From positions 62,001-126,000 of the forward strand of contig NZ_JAGPYN010000011.1 of assembly GCF_018069805.1 (NCBI RefSeq): DNA of 64,000 bases, in the 5' to 3' direction. Shown piece after piece: positions 1-8,893 of the stretch (position 1 is the first letter of the stretch; each line of letters opens with the position of its first letter). Origin of the DNA: Pseudoalteromonas ostreae (lineage in GTDB: Bacteria > Pseudomonadota > Gammaproteobacteria > Enterobacterales > Alteromonadaceae). The notes beneath the pieces were generated by a model that was not told where the DNA came from, made no database searches, and saw only the letters and a list, made by a program, of their open reading frames with translations. Position numbers and translations under genes: made by a program.

Positions 1-318
1 ATTACCGCAGTTCCCGCTCCAATCAACAAACGCTTTATCAATAGCAACTTGGCCAAATAAGTAATCAACATCGTGATGAGCTTGCTCACTTTTACTTAAA
101 ATAACGGTTTTACTGGTACTAGAAGTAGCCCCCCCCATACCATCGGTTTGCTTGCCATATGGATCTGGACTACCAATCACTCGTAGCAATAAATTATCTC
201 GCACAGAACCTGCGACTTGTGCTGCCTCTGGTAAATCGCTGAGATTAAAGAATACCCCTTTACTAGTGCCACCGCGCATGTAGGTGGCAGGTACTTTAAT
301 TTGTGGTTTAAATGTCAT
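1..318 (-). CDS. prpF: 2-methylaconitate cis-trans isomerase PrpF, N-terminal part (cut by window edge)
   Basis: Only the first 106 codons are present; the gene runs off the left edge. The start ATG is at 316-318, 11 bases after the acnD stop. The visible protein begins MTFKPQIKVPATYMRGGTSK and continues with GVFFNLSDLP and a GSPDPYGKQTDGMGGATSS stretch, which fits the PrpF/AcnD-associated isomerase family. Family knowledge: PrpF isomerises the 2-methylaconitate isomer made by AcnD so that an aconitase can hydrate it, and prpF normally follows acnD, as here. An 8-G run encodes part of the conserved GMGGA segment (129-136 on the plus strand), so it is probably only codon choice. Recognition is strong although most of the protein is missing. 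Confidence 0.9.
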   Translation of the reverse strand, partial: MTFKPQIKVPATYMRGGTSKGVFFNLSDLPEAAQVAGSVRDNLLLRVIGSPDPYGKQTDGMGGATSSTSKTVILSKSEQAHHDVDYLFGQVAIDKAFVDWSGNCGN

Positions 319-329
319 GACTGTTTTCC

Positions 330-2936
330 TTATACACTTTGCGTGGCTTCTAAAAAGTCTTGAGCAAAGCGTTGTAATACGCCACCTGCAGCATAAATGG
401 ATAGCTCTTCTTGAGTATCAATACGGCACTTTGTTGGCACATTTAATACTTCACCATCAGTGCGGGTAATCGTTAAATTAACGCTCGCACCTGGTGTTAA
501 TTCACCCGTTACATCGTAACTTTCACTGCCATCTAGCTTAAGCGTTTTACGGGTGGTGCCCGCTTTAAATTCCAGCGGTAATACACCCATACCAATTAAG
601 TTAGTACGGTGTATACGCTCAAAACCTTCTGCAACAATAACTTCAACGCCAGCTAACCGCACACCTTTGGCAGCCCAATCACGAGAAGAGCCTTGGCCAT
701 AGTCAGCTCCTGCAACAATAATTAATGGTTGTTTGCGCTGCATATAGGTTTCGATTGCTTCCCACATCCGAGTAACTGTGCTCTCAGGCTCAATGCGGGC
801 ATATGAGCCTTGTTTAACTTCGCCATTTTCAATCACCATTTCATTAAGTAATTTAGGATTAGCAAAAGTTGCACGTTGTGCAGTTAAATGGTCGCCACGG
901 TGCGTTGCATACGAGTTAAAGTCTTCTTCTGGCACACCCATATGTGTTAAGTACTCACCTGCTGCACTACTGGCCATAATTGCATTTGACGGTGATAAAT
1001 GGTCAGTTGTGATGTTATCGCCAAGTACCGCTAATGCGCGCATGCCTTTCATGGTTCGCTCACCAGCGAGTGCGCCTTCCCAATATGGCGGGCGGCGAAT
1101 ATAAGTACTTTGTGGGCGCCAATCGTAAAGTGGGTCGTTATCTTCACCGTAATCAACGGTTAAATTAAACATCGGCTCGTAAACCTTCTTATACTGCTCA
1201 GGTTTTACGCTTTGTTTAATCACTGCGTCAATCTCTTCATCTGATGGCCAAATATCTTTTAAGGTTACGTCATTGCCCTGCTGGTCTTGTCCGAGTACGT
1301 CTTTTTCAATATCAAAACGAATAGTTCCTGCAATGGCATAGGCAACTACTAATGGCGGAGACGCTAAAAATGCTTGCTTAGCGTATGGGTGAATACGGCC
1401 ATCAAAATTACGATTACCAGAGAGCACAGCCGTGGCGTATAGGTCGCGATCAATCACTTCTTGTTGAATAACGGGATCAAGCGCGCCACTCATACCGTTG
1501 CACGTAGTGCACGCAAAGCCAACAATACCAAAACCAAGTTGCTCTAATTCTGATAGTAATTTGGCATCTTCAAGATACGATTGCACCGTTTTTGAACCCG
1601 GTGCTAATGAGGTTTTAACCCATGGCTTGCGAGTTAAGCCCTTCGCATTTGCATTACGCGCAATAAGACCAGCTGCAATGACATTACGTGGATTACTGGT
1701 ATTCGTACAACTAGTGATAGCAGCAATAATACAGGCACCGTCCGGCATTAAACCGTCTTCATTTTCAACAACCCCAGAGATCCCCTGCGCTGCCAAATCA
1801 TTGGTTGAAACACGGCGATGCGGATTTGACGGTCCAGCAATATTGCGGCCAACGCTTGATAGATCAAATTTTAATACCCGATCGTACTGCGCTGTTTTTA
1901 GGCTGTCGCTCCACAGACCGGTAGTTTTTGCGTAGTTTTCAACTAAGGCAATTTGCTCTTCTTCACGTCCTGTTAGGCGTAAGTAATCAATGGTCATCTG
2001 GTCGATATAAAACATCGCTGCGGTGGCACCAAATTCTGGTGTCATATTTGAGATAGTCGCGCGATCGCCTAATGTCAATGCATCTGCGCCTTCACCATAA
2101 AACTCTAAATAGCTTGATACGACACGCTGGCCACGTAAAAACTCAGTGATCGCAAGCACGATATCCGTTGCTGTAATACCCGGTTGACGTTTGCCACTGA
2201 GTTCAACACCAATAATATCAGGCAAACGCATATAAGAAGCGCGGCCAAGCATCACGCTTTCGGCTTCAAGGCCGCCAACACCAACTGCAATGACACCTAA
2301 CGCATCAACATGCGGTGTGTGGCTATCAGTACCGACTAAGGTATCAGGAAAAGCAATCCCATCGCGGCTTTGGATCACCGGCGACATTTTCTCAAGGTTG
2401 ATTTGATGCATAATGCCGTTACCCGGTGGGATCACATCAATATTTTTAAACGCAGTTTTGGTCCAATTAATAAAGTGGAAACGGTCATCGTTGCGTCTAT
2501 CTTCAATAGCGCGGTTTTTTTCAAAAGCATCAGGATCAAACCCTGCGTATTCAACGGCTAATGAGTGATCAACAATCAGCTGTGTTGGTACTACTGGGTT
2601 AACTTTAGCTGGATCGCCGCCTTTGGCTGCAATGGCATCACGCAAGCCAGCTAAATCAACCAGCGCTGTTTGTCCCAAAATATCGTGACAGACTACGCGC
2701 GCGGGATACCAAGGGAAATCTAAATCTTGTTTGCGTTCGATAAGCTGCGACAGTGCTGCGGTTAGCATTTGCGGCTCACAGCGGCGTACTAAATTCTCTG
2801 CTAAAACACGTGATGTATAGGGCAAGGCTGCGTACGCACCAGCCTTAATTTCATCAATTGCAGCTTGGGTGTCAAAATAATCGACATTAGAGTTAGGTAA
2901 GGGTTTTCTGTATTTAGTATTGTTTATGATAGTCAT
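330..2936 (-). CDS. acnD: 2-methylcitrate dehydratase AcnD (Fe/S-dependent aconitase family)
   Basis: An 868-residue aconitase-family protein of the AcnD type. It dehydrates 2-methylcitrate in the cytoplasmic methylcitrate cycle of propionate catabolism. The three 4Fe-4S ligands are visible: Cys410 in SCTNTSNP and Cys476 and Cys479 in FACTTCNG. The C-terminal swivel domain carries the GADYGQGSSRDWAAKG motif. The adjacent prpF start separates it from a housekeeping AcnA, because AcnD makes an isomer that needs PrpF. It lies 146 bases downstream of prpC, with a terminator-like hairpin between, and 11 bases upstream of prpF. The first ATG at 2936 is taken as start. There is no prpD in view, so AcnD/PrpF is probably the dehydration route here. 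Confidence 0.95.
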   Translation of the reverse strand: MTIINNTKYRKPLPNSNVDYFDTQAAIDEIKAGAYAALPYTSRVLAENLVRRCEPQMLTAALSQLIERKQDLDFPWYPARVVCHDILGQTALVDLAGLRDAIAAKGGDPAKVNPVVPTQLIVDHSLAVEYAGFDPDAFEKNRAIEDRRNDDRFHFINWTKTAFKNIDVIPPGNGIMHQINLEKMSPVIQSRDGIAFPDTLVGTDSHTPHVDALGVIAVGVGGLEAESVMLGRASYMRLPDIIGVELSGKRQPGITATDIVLAITEFLRGQRVVSSYLEFYGEGADALTLGDRATISNMTPEFGATAAMFYIDQMTIDYLRLTGREEEQIALVENYAKTTGLWSDSLKTAQYDRVLKFDLSSVGRNIAGPSNPHRRVSTNDLAAQGISGVVENEDGLMPDGACIIAAITSCTNTSNPRNVIAAGLIARNANAKGLTRKPWVKTSLAPGSKTVQSYLEDAKLLSELEQLGFGIVGFACTTCNGMSGALDPVIQQEVIDRDLYATAVLSGNRNFDGRIHPYAKQAFLASPPLVVAYAIAGTIRFDIEKDVLGQDQQGNDVTLKDIWPSDEEIDAVIKQSVKPEQYKKVYEPMFNLTVDYGEDNDPLYDWRPQSTYIRRPPYWEGALAGERTMKGMRALAVLGDNITTDHLSPSNAIMASSAAGEYLTHMGVPEEDFNSYATHRGDHLTAQRATFANPKLLNEMVIENGEVKQGSYARIEPESTVTRMWEAIETYMQRKQPLIIVAGADYGQGSSRDWAAKGVRLAGVEVIVAEGFERIHRTNLIGMGVLPLEFKAGTTRKTLKLDGSESYDVTGELTPGASVNLTITRTDGEVLNVPTKCRIDTQEELSIYAAGGVLQRFAQDFLEATQSV

Positions 2937-3047
2937 TACAAGACTCGCTAATTTGGTGACGGTGGTCGCACACGTATAGCGTGTTTAAGGGATGTATGAA
3001 AAAAGAGGCCTTAAAAACTATGCGCTAGTGGCAATGTGCAAAAAATA

Positions 3048-3075
3048 AAAGGTGAGCGTATTTTCGCCCACCTTT
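3048..3075 (-). terminator. Terminator-like hairpin between prpC and acnD
   Basis: AAAGGTGAGCG (3048-3058) pairs with CGCCCACCTTT (3065-3075) around a six-base loop with one mismatch. On the minus strand the stem is followed by a T-rich run (complement of 3040-3047), the form of an intrinsic terminator. It sits just past the prpC stop, so acnD-prpF may be expressed at a lower level by read-through or from another promoter in the 146-base gap. Confidence 0.6.
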
Positions 3076-3082
3076 AATAGTC

Positions 3083-4207
3083 TTAACGTGATTCGATTGG
3101 CGTATAGCTACGCGCTTCTGGCCCAGTGTAATCTGCACTTGGGCGAATAATACGGTTATTAGCGCGTTGCTCTTTTACGTGTGCGGTCCAGCCTGTAACA
3201 CGGCTCATAACAAAAATAGGGGTGAATAACTTAGTTGGAATGCCCATAAAGTGATACGCCGATGCATGGAAAAAGTCTGCGTTACAAAATAACTTCTTCT
3301 CACGCCACATAATTTCTTCGCAGCGCACTGATACTGGATAAAGTACCTCGTCACCTAGCTCTGCAGCGAGTTTTTCAGACCACTTTTTAATGATCACATT
3401 ACGTGGATCTGATTCGCGATAGATTGCGTGACCAAAGCCCATAATTTTATCTTTACGCTCCAGCATGCCCATGATTTCTTGCTCTGCATGGTCTGCATCT
3501 TTAAAGCCTTCAATCATATCCATTGCTGCTTCATTCGCGCCGCCATGTAATGGGCCACGTAACGTACCAATGGCACCTGTTACACAAGAGTGAATGTCAG
3601 ATAATGTCGATGCACAAACGCGACCAGTAAAGGTTGAGGCATTAAATTCATGCTCTGCATATAAAATCAACGATACATTCATCACTTGAGCAAATAACTC
3701 TGATGGCGCTTTATCATGTAGTAGCGTTAAGAAATGCGCGCCAACTGAGTCATCATCAGTTTGTGTTTCAATACGCACACCGTCGTGAGTAAAACGATAC
3801 CAGTAACAAATAATGCTTGGGAATACCGCAACCATACGGTCAATTGCATCATTAGCCTGACTAAAATCATGCTCCATTTCAAGGTTACCTAGCATAGAGC
3901 AACCTGTACGCATAACATCCATTGGGTGCGCGTCTTTTGGAATGTTTTCAAGTACAGTTTTCAGTGCCGGTGGTAAACCACGTAAACTTTTTAGTTTAGC
4001 TTTGTATTCGCTAAGCTCTGCAGAGGTCGGTAATTCACCGCGCGAAAGCAGGAAAGATACTTCTTCAAACTGCGCTTTTTCAGCAAGCTCTGCAATGTCG
4101 TAACCACAATACGTTAAGCCTGAACCGGTTTGCCCTACTGTACAAAGTGCTGTTTGGCCTGCTACTTGTCCGCGAAGTCCTGCGCCGCCTAATGCTTTAT
4201 CTACCAT
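3083..4207 (-). CDS. prpC: 2-methylcitrate synthase PrpC
   Basis: A 374-residue citrate-synthase-family enzyme that condenses propionyl-CoA with oxaloacetate to 2-methylcitrate. The N-terminus MVDKALGGAGLRGQVAGQTA is typical of PrpC and supports the start at 4207 instead of the in-frame ATG at 4279, which would overlap prpB. An AGGAGA ribosome-binding site lies about 7 bases upstream of 4207. Catalytic-region motifs are visible: LHGGANEAAMDMI and MGFGHAIYRESDPRN, and near the end a PSADYTGP segment common in 2-methylcitrate synthases. It is 25 bases downstream of prpB in the same operon. Confidence is high because of the neighbours and the PrpC-type N-terminus. Confidence 0.95.
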   Translation of the reverse strand: MVDKALGGAGLRGQVAGQTALCTVGQTGSGLTYCGYDIAELAEKAQFEEVSFLLSRGELPTSAELSEYKAKLKSLRGLPPALKTVLENIPKDAHPMDVMRTGCSMLGNLEMEHDFSQANDAIDRMVAVFPSIICYWYRFTHDGVRIETQTDDDSVGAHFLTLLHDKAPSELFAQVMNVSLILYAEHEFNASTFTGRVCASTLSDIHSCVTGAIGTLRGPLHGGANEAAMDMIEGFKDADHAEQEIMGMLERKDKIMGFGHAIYRESDPRNVIIKKWSEKLAAELGDEVLYPVSVRCEEIMWREKKLFCNADFFHASAYHFMGIPTKLFTPIFVMSRVTGWTAHVKEQRANNRIIRPSADYTGPEARSYTPIESR

Positions 4208-4232
4208 GATGTGTCTCCTGTTGAATTTATTA

Positions 4233-5111
4233 TTATTTATCAGATTTTGCTGAAAAAAGGTTATCGAGTGTATTTTCATACGAGTGATAATCTAAAAAGT
4301 CATAAAGCTCAGCACGTGTTTGCATATTTTCAATTTGGCTCTGTTGAGACCCTTCATTTAAAATTGCTGAATAGACGTTAAGTGCCGCTTTATTCATTGC
4401 TCTGAACGCGCTGAGTGGGTAAAGCACCATTTCTACGCCTACATCACTTAGTTGCTCTTTAGTATAAATTGGCGTTTGGCCAAACTCAGTAATGTTGGCC
4501 AAAATAGGCACATTAATCGCTTTGGTAAAGGCTTGATAGTCGGCAAGATCGTGTACGGCTTCTGCAAAAATCGCATCGGCGCCGGCTTCAACACAGGCTG
4601 CTGCACGTTCAATCGCGGCATTTAAGCCTTCTTTTTGAAACGCATCAGTACGCGCCATAATGTAAAAGTCACTGTCAGTTTTAGCATCAACAGCCGCTTT
4701 AATACGGTCAACCATCTCGCTTTGCGAGACAATTTCTTTATTCGGGCGATGGCCGCACCGCTTTTGCGCTACTTGATCTTCAATATGAAACCCCGCCGCG
4801 CCGGCTTTGGTCATCTCTTTGACTGTGCGAGCAATATTAAATGCTCCACCCCAACCAGTATCAGCATCAACAAGTAATGGTAAATCGCTGGCACCTGTGA
4901 TGCGGCGAATATCTTCCAAAACATTATCAAGACTGGTCATGCCCAAATCAGGCATACCAAATGAAGCATTCGCGACACCTGCACCTGAAAGGTAAATTGC
5001 TTGATGACCCATTTTTTCAGCCATCATCGCCGTGTAAGCGTTGATTGTGCCGACGACTTGTAATGGATGATTATTGGCAATCGCCTGCTTAAATTTTAAT
5101 CCTGCTGACAT
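4233..5111 (-). CDS. prpB: 2-methylisocitrate lyase PrpB
   Basis: A 292-residue member of the isocitrate lyase/PEP mutase family. It splits 2-methylisocitrate into pyruvate and succinate, the last step of the methylcitrate cycle. The signature KRCGH holds the catalytic Cys119, and the metal-binding DADTGWGG segment and HIEDQ are also present. Length and start ([14 protein letters not shown]) match the family. A TCTCCT complement just before the ATG gives a good ribosome-binding site. It is the second gene after the GntR regulator on the same strand, 71 bases downstream of it, so prpB-prpC(-acnD-prpF) and the regulator probably form one transcription unit or closely co-regulated units. Confidence 0.95.
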   Translation of the reverse strand: MSAGLKFKQAIANNHPLQVVGTINAYTAMMAEKMGHQAIYLSGAGVANASFGMPDLGMTSLDNVLEDIRRITGASDLPLLVDADTGWGGAFNIARTVKEMTKAGAAGFHIEDQVAQKRCGHRPNKEIVSQSEMVDRIKAAVDAKTDSDFYIMARTDAFQKEGLNAAIERAAACVEAGADAIFAEAVHDLADYQAFTKAINVPILANITEFGQTPIYTKEQLSDVGVEMVLYPLSAFRAMNKAALNVYSAILNEGSQQSQIENMQTRAELYDFLDYHSYENTLDNLFSAKSDK

Positions 5112-5182
5112 TACATTCTCCTAACTTTGAACGGGGTTGCTTTATGACAACTTATATTTTTTAATGGTTTAATATGACGTTT

Positions 5183-5887
5183 TTACTGCTCTACGCGCTC
5201 ATTTTGCGCGGCATGTAAATTAAACTTCGTTTGTATATTGGCTTGCGATGCACTGATATGGCGCTTCATCAATAACTCAGCTAATTCCCCATCATGGTTT
5301 TCAATGGCATTAATAATGGCTAAGTGCTCATCAAATGCTTTTGATACGCGTGGCCCAACCATGCCCATTTGCACACGATACATACGAATTAACTGATAAA
5401 GCCCGTTACTCAATAAGTGAATAAGGTGGTCATTTTTACTGCCTTTAATAATGCGATAATGAAAATCCAGATCGCCGGCTTCTTGATAGTAAGACTCCCC
5501 CTCTTTTACACGTTGTGTTTTCAAATGCTGATTAAGTAATTGCTTTAAACTTTGTACTTCATCGGGTGCCATATTGTCGGCAGCTAAACGACACGCTAAA
5601 CCTTCAAGCGCACTGCGAACTTGATATACTTCAATTAAACGTTCAGCTGTAAGTGCCACAACACGACAACCCACATTCGCTTTACGTTCAACTAAATAAC
5701 AACTTTCAAGGCGGTTAAGCGCTTCACGAAGCGTTGCACGGCTTACACCATAACGCTTTGCCAGTTCTGGCTCGGATATCTTGCTACCTTGAACAATACT
5801 GCCTTCGACAATTTCTCGACGCATATCGACAAATACCTGATCTGAAGCGGTAGTAATAGGTGTTTCACTAAAAGCATCTTGCGTCAT
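5183..5887 (-). CDS. GntR-family (FCD domain) regulator of the methylcitrate operon
   Basis: A 234-residue FadR-type GntR repressor. The N-terminal winged helix (residues about 15-75) shows the GntR pattern EPELAKRYGVSRATLREALN. The rest is a helical FCD ligand domain, ending with the metal-site-like DEHLAIINAIENHD region. It is the first gene upstream of prpB on the same strand, so it very likely controls the methylcitrate genes. The ligand (for example 2-methylcitrate or propionyl-CoA) is not determinable from sequence. Likely autoregulated: a perfect palindrome ATTGTCGACAAT lies between its predicted -10 and start codon. Many gammaproteobacteria use a Fis-type PrpR instead; this locus uses a GntR protein. 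Confidence 0.88.
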   Translation of the reverse strand: MTQDAFSETPITTASDQVFVDMRREIVEGSIVQGSKISEPELAKRYGVSRATLREALNRLESCYLVERKANVGCRVVALTAERLIEVYQVRSALEGLACRLAADNMAPDEVQSLKQLLNQHLKTQRVKEGESYYQEAGDLDFHYRIIKGSKNDHLIHLLSNGLYQLIRMYRVQMGMVGPRVSKAFDEHLAIINAIENHDGELAELLMKRHISASQANIQTKFNLHAAQNERVEQ

Positions 5888-5903
5888 TGTTCACCTTCCC
5901 AAG

Positions 5904-5915
5904 ATTGTCGACAAT
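5904..5915. promoter_or_regulatory. Candidate operator 1 (ATTGTCGACAAT)
   Basis: A perfect 12-base palindrome, 16 bases upstream of the regulator start codon and about 10 bases downstream of the predicted -10 element. That is where a bound repressor would block initiation. Its TTGTCGACAA form fits the short symmetric sites of FCD-type GntR proteins. Confidence 0.6.
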
Positions 5916-5925
5916 TTATGGATAC

Positions 5926-5954
5926 ACTATGGTCTTTAGCTGTAAATGTGTCAA
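5926..5954 (-). promoter_or_regulatory. Predicted sigma-70 promoter of the GntR-prp operon
   Basis: On the minus strand, a perfect -35 TTGACA (complement of 5949-5954) is separated by 17 bases from CATAGT (5926-5931) as -10. Transcription would start near 5919, so operator 1 would overlap the first transcribed bases. Confidence 0.5.
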
Positions 5955-5989
5955 CCCTAAATCAGTAAAAACTGCGTTTAAAAACGGCC

Positions 5990-6000
5990 ATTGTCGACAT
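5990..6000. promoter_or_regulatory. Candidate operator 2 (ATTGTCGACAT)
   Basis: Second copy of the TGTCGACA core (5992-5999), 86 bases from the first. It lies directly upstream of a TATAAT on the plus strand (6004-6009), so it might also affect transcription toward rsmF. Confidence 0.45.
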
Positions 6001-6051
6001 AAGTATAATAAATAATGTTTAAAAACAGTTAAAACACACATTGAGGCACTA

Positions 6052-6063
6052 AGTGTCGACAGG
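6052..6063. promoter_or_regulatory. Candidate operator 3 (AGTGTCGACAGG)
   Basis: Third copy of the TGTCGACA core (6054-6061), 62 bases beyond the second. Its outer bases are not symmetric, so it would be the weakest site. Confidence 0.4.
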
Positions 6064-6140
6064 TTCACATCCTTTAAAAGATTATTTAAGGCACTGCTCT
6101 GAGCCACTAATAATGGTAGAATACAACTTTTAAATTCTCT

Positions 6141-7589
6141 GTGAGTACTGCCTTGGACGCCAATACCTATATTCCCCAGCATTTTATAGATGACGTAAAA
6201 ACCTATTTACCAGCACACCTAAAATTGGGTGACTTTCTCAATGCCTGTCGCAGACCGCTTCGTAAATCTGTACGTGTCAATACGCTTAAAATGTCGGTTG
6301 AGGATTTTCAGCAGTATGCCCTTGATAGAGGCTGGACATTAAGCCCAATCCCATGGTGTAGCGAAGGTTTTTGGTTAGAGCGCAGTGAACATGAAGAGCA
6401 AGCTCTGGCACTGGGTAACACGGATCTACATTTAAGTGGCGCTATGTATGTACAAGAAGCCAGTTCGATGCTGCCACCAATAGCACTCAAAGACGCATTA
6501 ACTGATGCAACTCATGTGCTCGACATGGCATCCGCTCCAGGTTCTAAAACTTCACAATTAGCAGCATTAATGAATAATCACGGGGTATTGGTTGCCAATG
6601 AATTGTCGTCATCTCGTTTAAAAGTACTCAGCGCAACCTTAAAGCGCATGGGAGTTGGCAATTGTGCATTGTCGCATTTTGATGGGGCTATTTTTGGCGA
6701 TTATATGTATGAATGCTTTGACAGTATTTTACTCGATGCCCCATGCTCTGGCGAAGGTACGGTTCGAAAAGATGCCGATGCCTTAAAGAATTGGTCGATT
6801 GAGTCAAACATTGATATTGCCAAAGTGCAAAAAAACTTAATAAAAAGCGCTTTCTATGCATTAAAACCAGGCGGTACATTAGTCTATTCAACCTGTACTC
6901 TAACTCCGCTTGAAAATCAGCAAGTGTGCGAATATCTTCTCACTGAGTTTGCAGAGCATCTTGAAATACAACCATTAGATAATTTGTTTGCCGGTGCAGA
7001 GCGAGCCACAACCAGCGAAGGCTATTTGCATGTCTGGCCGCAGACATTCGACAGCGAAGGCTTTTTTATTGCTAAGTTTAAAAAGCGTGCTAGCTGCGAT
7101 AATCCAAATCAAAAAATAAAAAAAGGTGCATTCCCTTTTCAGCCGTTTGACAAAAAATCCAGCCAAGCATTTTACACTGAGCTAAAAAAACAATTTGATC
7201 TGACATCACTCAGCGGCTCACTAATGCAGCGCGATAAAGAACTGTGGCTATTCCCTGAGCAGTTTGCCGCCATTGAAAACAAAATAAAATACGCGCGACT
7301 TGGTATCCACCTGGGCATGATCCACAAAAATGGGGTGCGTCTTAACCACGAATTTGCCACCGTATTTGGTGGCCAATGCAAGGCTAATGTAATTGCACTA
7401 AGTAATGAGCAGGCCAACGACTACTTTCAAGGTAAAGATATTCGTTTAAGCGAACCTAGCAACGCACTTGGTGAAGTGATTTTAACCCTTTGTGGCTGTC
7501 CGATAGGGCTTGGAAAATGGCAAAAAAATAAAATTAAAAACTCCTTACCTCGAGATTTAGTACAAAACACTCAACTGATCAATTGGTGA
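6141..7589 (+). CDS. rsmF: 16S rRNA m5C methyltransferase RsmF
   Basis: A 482-residue SAM-dependent RNA cytosine-5 methyltransferase of the NOL1/NOP2/Sun family. RsmF modifies C1407 of 16S rRNA in E. coli. Visible motifs: SAM-binding [14 protein letters not shown], motif [17 protein letters not shown] with one catalytic cysteine, and motif [16 protein letters not shown] with the second. The long C-terminal part (from about residue 310) corresponds to the PUA-like extension that distinguishes RsmF from RsmB. The start is GTG at 6141; the residues after it ([17 protein letters not shown]) are like RsmF N-termini, and no better ATG lies nearby. Divergent from the prp regulator with a 253-base shared control region. 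Confidence 0.9.
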   Translation: MSTALDANTYIPQHFIDDVKTYLPAHLKLGDFLNACRRPLRKSVRVNTLKMSVEDFQQYALDRGWTLSPIPWCSEGFWLERSEHEEQALALGNTDLHLSGAMYVQEASSMLPPIALKDALTDATHVLDMASAPGSKTSQLAALMNNHGVLVANELSSSRLKVLSATLKRMGVGNCALSHFDGAIFGDYMYECFDSILLDAPCSGEGTVRKDADALKNWSIESNIDIAKVQKNLIKSAFYALKPGGTLVYSTCTLTPLENQQVCEYLLTEFAEHLEIQPLDNLFAGAERATTSEGYLHVWPQTFDSEGFFIAKFKKRASCDNPNQKIKKGAFPFQPFDKKSSQAFYTELKKQFDLTSLSGSLMQRDKELWLFPEQFAAIENKIKYARLGIHLGMIHKNGVRLNHEFATVFGGQCKANVIALSNEQANDYFQGKDIRLSEPSNALGEVILTLCGCPIGLGKWQKNKIKNSLPRDLVQNTQLINW

Positions 7590-7749
7590 TAATAAGGTGT
7601 GGATAAGCTGGCAACAACCAATGTATAAATTTTAAGCTTTGCGTTTCATTTTAAGACAAACAGTTGTTTTATAAGTAGTATAAAAAAACATCATTTATTG
7701 GGCTTTTTTACATATGTTAACTACACTTAATATTACTTTCTACTTCTCC

Positions 7750-7846
7750 CTTAATGAACTTAGAAGGTGTTTTTAAAGTTAGCGCAGGCTCATTAGAGCC
7801 ATCCCCTAAGCCCAGAACAATGCGGATTCGTTCTGGGCGTTTTTTT
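7750..7846 (+). ncRNA. Candidate small RNA or leader ending in a strong terminator
   Basis: Within the 362-base gap 7590-7951, a small hairpin GGCTC-atta-GAGCC (about 7787-7800) is followed by a strong intrinsic terminator (7810-7846). The terminator is about 220 bases past the rsmF stop and about 105 bases before the next gene, so it could end a short independent transcript. The 5' end is a guess; an A/T-rich stretch near 7700-7740 could hold a promoter. The alternative is simply a distant rsmF terminator. No other feature was seen in this gap. Confidence 0.3.
7810..7846 (+). terminator. Rho-independent terminator
   Basis: GCCCAGAAC (7810-7818) pairs perfectly with GTTCTGGGC (7830-7838), followed by seven T residues (7840-7846). 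Confidence 0.85.
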
Positions 7847-7951
7847 GTCTATAAATAAGCTATCATCTTGAAATTTATTCTGTCACTTAGGTAATCATTG
7901 CTTTATTACACATAACTTGTTTCTATATACTAAAAAAGTGTAAGGACTACC

Positions 7952-8770
7952 ATGTTAAAAATATCTTCATTGATCATAACTATTTCAGTACTGTCATTCT
8001 CTGTTATTGCCAACCCTGAGTCACAAAAATACCTTGGTTTTAATTACCCGCATAAAGCGCAAAATGCTGTGAGTATCACGTTTGATGATGCCCGTCACAG
8101 CCAAGTCGATGTTGGCACCGCAATTTTGAACAGGCACCAAATCAAAGCAACTTTTTATGTTTCCCCTTTTAACGTTAAGCAGCGCCTAACTCAGTGGCAA
8201 GATGCGGTAAAATCGGGCCATGAAATTGCAAATCATACTAGTAGCCATGTCTGTACCGGTAACTTTGAATGGTTAAGGGCACAAGACTTATCACTTGAAC
8301 ACACGACACTCAAGTGGCTTGAAAATGATATTTTATCAGCGCAGCAATACCTAAAAGATCATTTAGGAGTGACCCCTCGCGCCTTTGCTTATCCGTGCGG
8401 CAATACATTTGTTGGCCGGGGCATTGATACCAAGAGCTACGTGCCTTTAATCGCTAAACATTTTGACAGCGGCCGAACTTGGTTAGATGAGTCAGCTAAT
8501 AATCCTAATTTTACTGATTTTGCACAGCTAACAGGACTCAGGATCGACGGAATGAGTTTTGATGAAATCATTACTATGCTGGATCAATTACGGGAAAATA
8601 ATGCTTGGTTGATTTTAGCAGGCCATGAAATTGGTAACGGAGATCAATATACCACTGACGCAAAAGTCCTCGAACAATTACTTGTTTATCTGAAAAACCC
8701 TAATAATGGCTACTGGTTAGATACGGTCACTAACGTGGGGGATTACGTTAAAGCACAACGTGAAAAGTAG
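7952..8770 (+). CDS. Secreted polysaccharide deacetylase (NodB-like, CE4)
   Basis: A 272-residue protein with an N-terminal signal peptide (residues about 1-20, ending near SVIAN). A NodB/CE4 domain follows: motif 1 SITFDDARHS, where family members use the second Asp for metal binding; motif 2 HEIANHTSSH with the two metal His residues; and motif 3 RAFAYPCGN. Such enzymes remove N- or O-acetyl groups from polysaccharides or peptidoglycan fragments. The signal peptide places it in the periplasm or outside the cell. It lies at the left flank of the exopolysaccharide locus but on the opposite strand. The substrate cannot be told from sequence. Confidence 0.85.
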   Translation: MLKISSLIITISVLSFSVIANPESQKYLGFNYPHKAQNAVSITFDDARHSQVDVGTAILNRHQIKATFYVSPFNVKQRLTQWQDAVKSGHEIANHTSSHVCTGNFEWLRAQDLSLEHTTLKWLENDILSAQQYLKDHLGVTPRAFAYPCGNTFVGRGIDTKSYVPLIAKHFDSGRTWLDESANNPNFTDFAQLTGLRIDGMSFDEIITMLDQLRENNAWLILAGHEIGNGDQYTTDAKVLEQLLVYLKNPNNGYWLDTVTNVGDYVKAQREK

Positions 8771-8787
8771 ATTAACTTCAAAACAGC

Positions 8788-8889
8788 TTAATTATCGTTT
8801 AAATCAAACTCTGTGGTGCGGCTATCAGTATGAATAAGTTGATAGCTAACCGACTTCCCAGCTTTGAGATCAATCAAACTAATGACTGA
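8788..8889 (-). pseudogene. Relic of the 3' end of a PhoD-like phosphatase gene
   Basis: On the minus strand this reads 33 codons and a stop (beginning SVISLIDLKAG, ending TTEFDLNDN). It aligns without gaps to the last 33 residues of the intact PhoD-like protein encoded at 33998-35851 (SAISLITLEAG ... TTEFDLVKQ). By hand, 19 of 33 residues and about 66 of 102 bases match. Homology stops abruptly at the 3' end of the neighbouring VpsP-like gene. It has no start codon and cannot encode a functional enzyme. It has the same orientation as the intact gene, so the two form direct repeats around the exopolysaccharide locus. Confidence 0.8.
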
Positions 8890-8893
8890 GCAA

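Noticed and set aside
129..136. 8-G tract in prpF as a phase-variation site
   Set aside because: It encodes the conserved GMGGA segment of a metabolic enzyme and is shorter than typical switching tracts.
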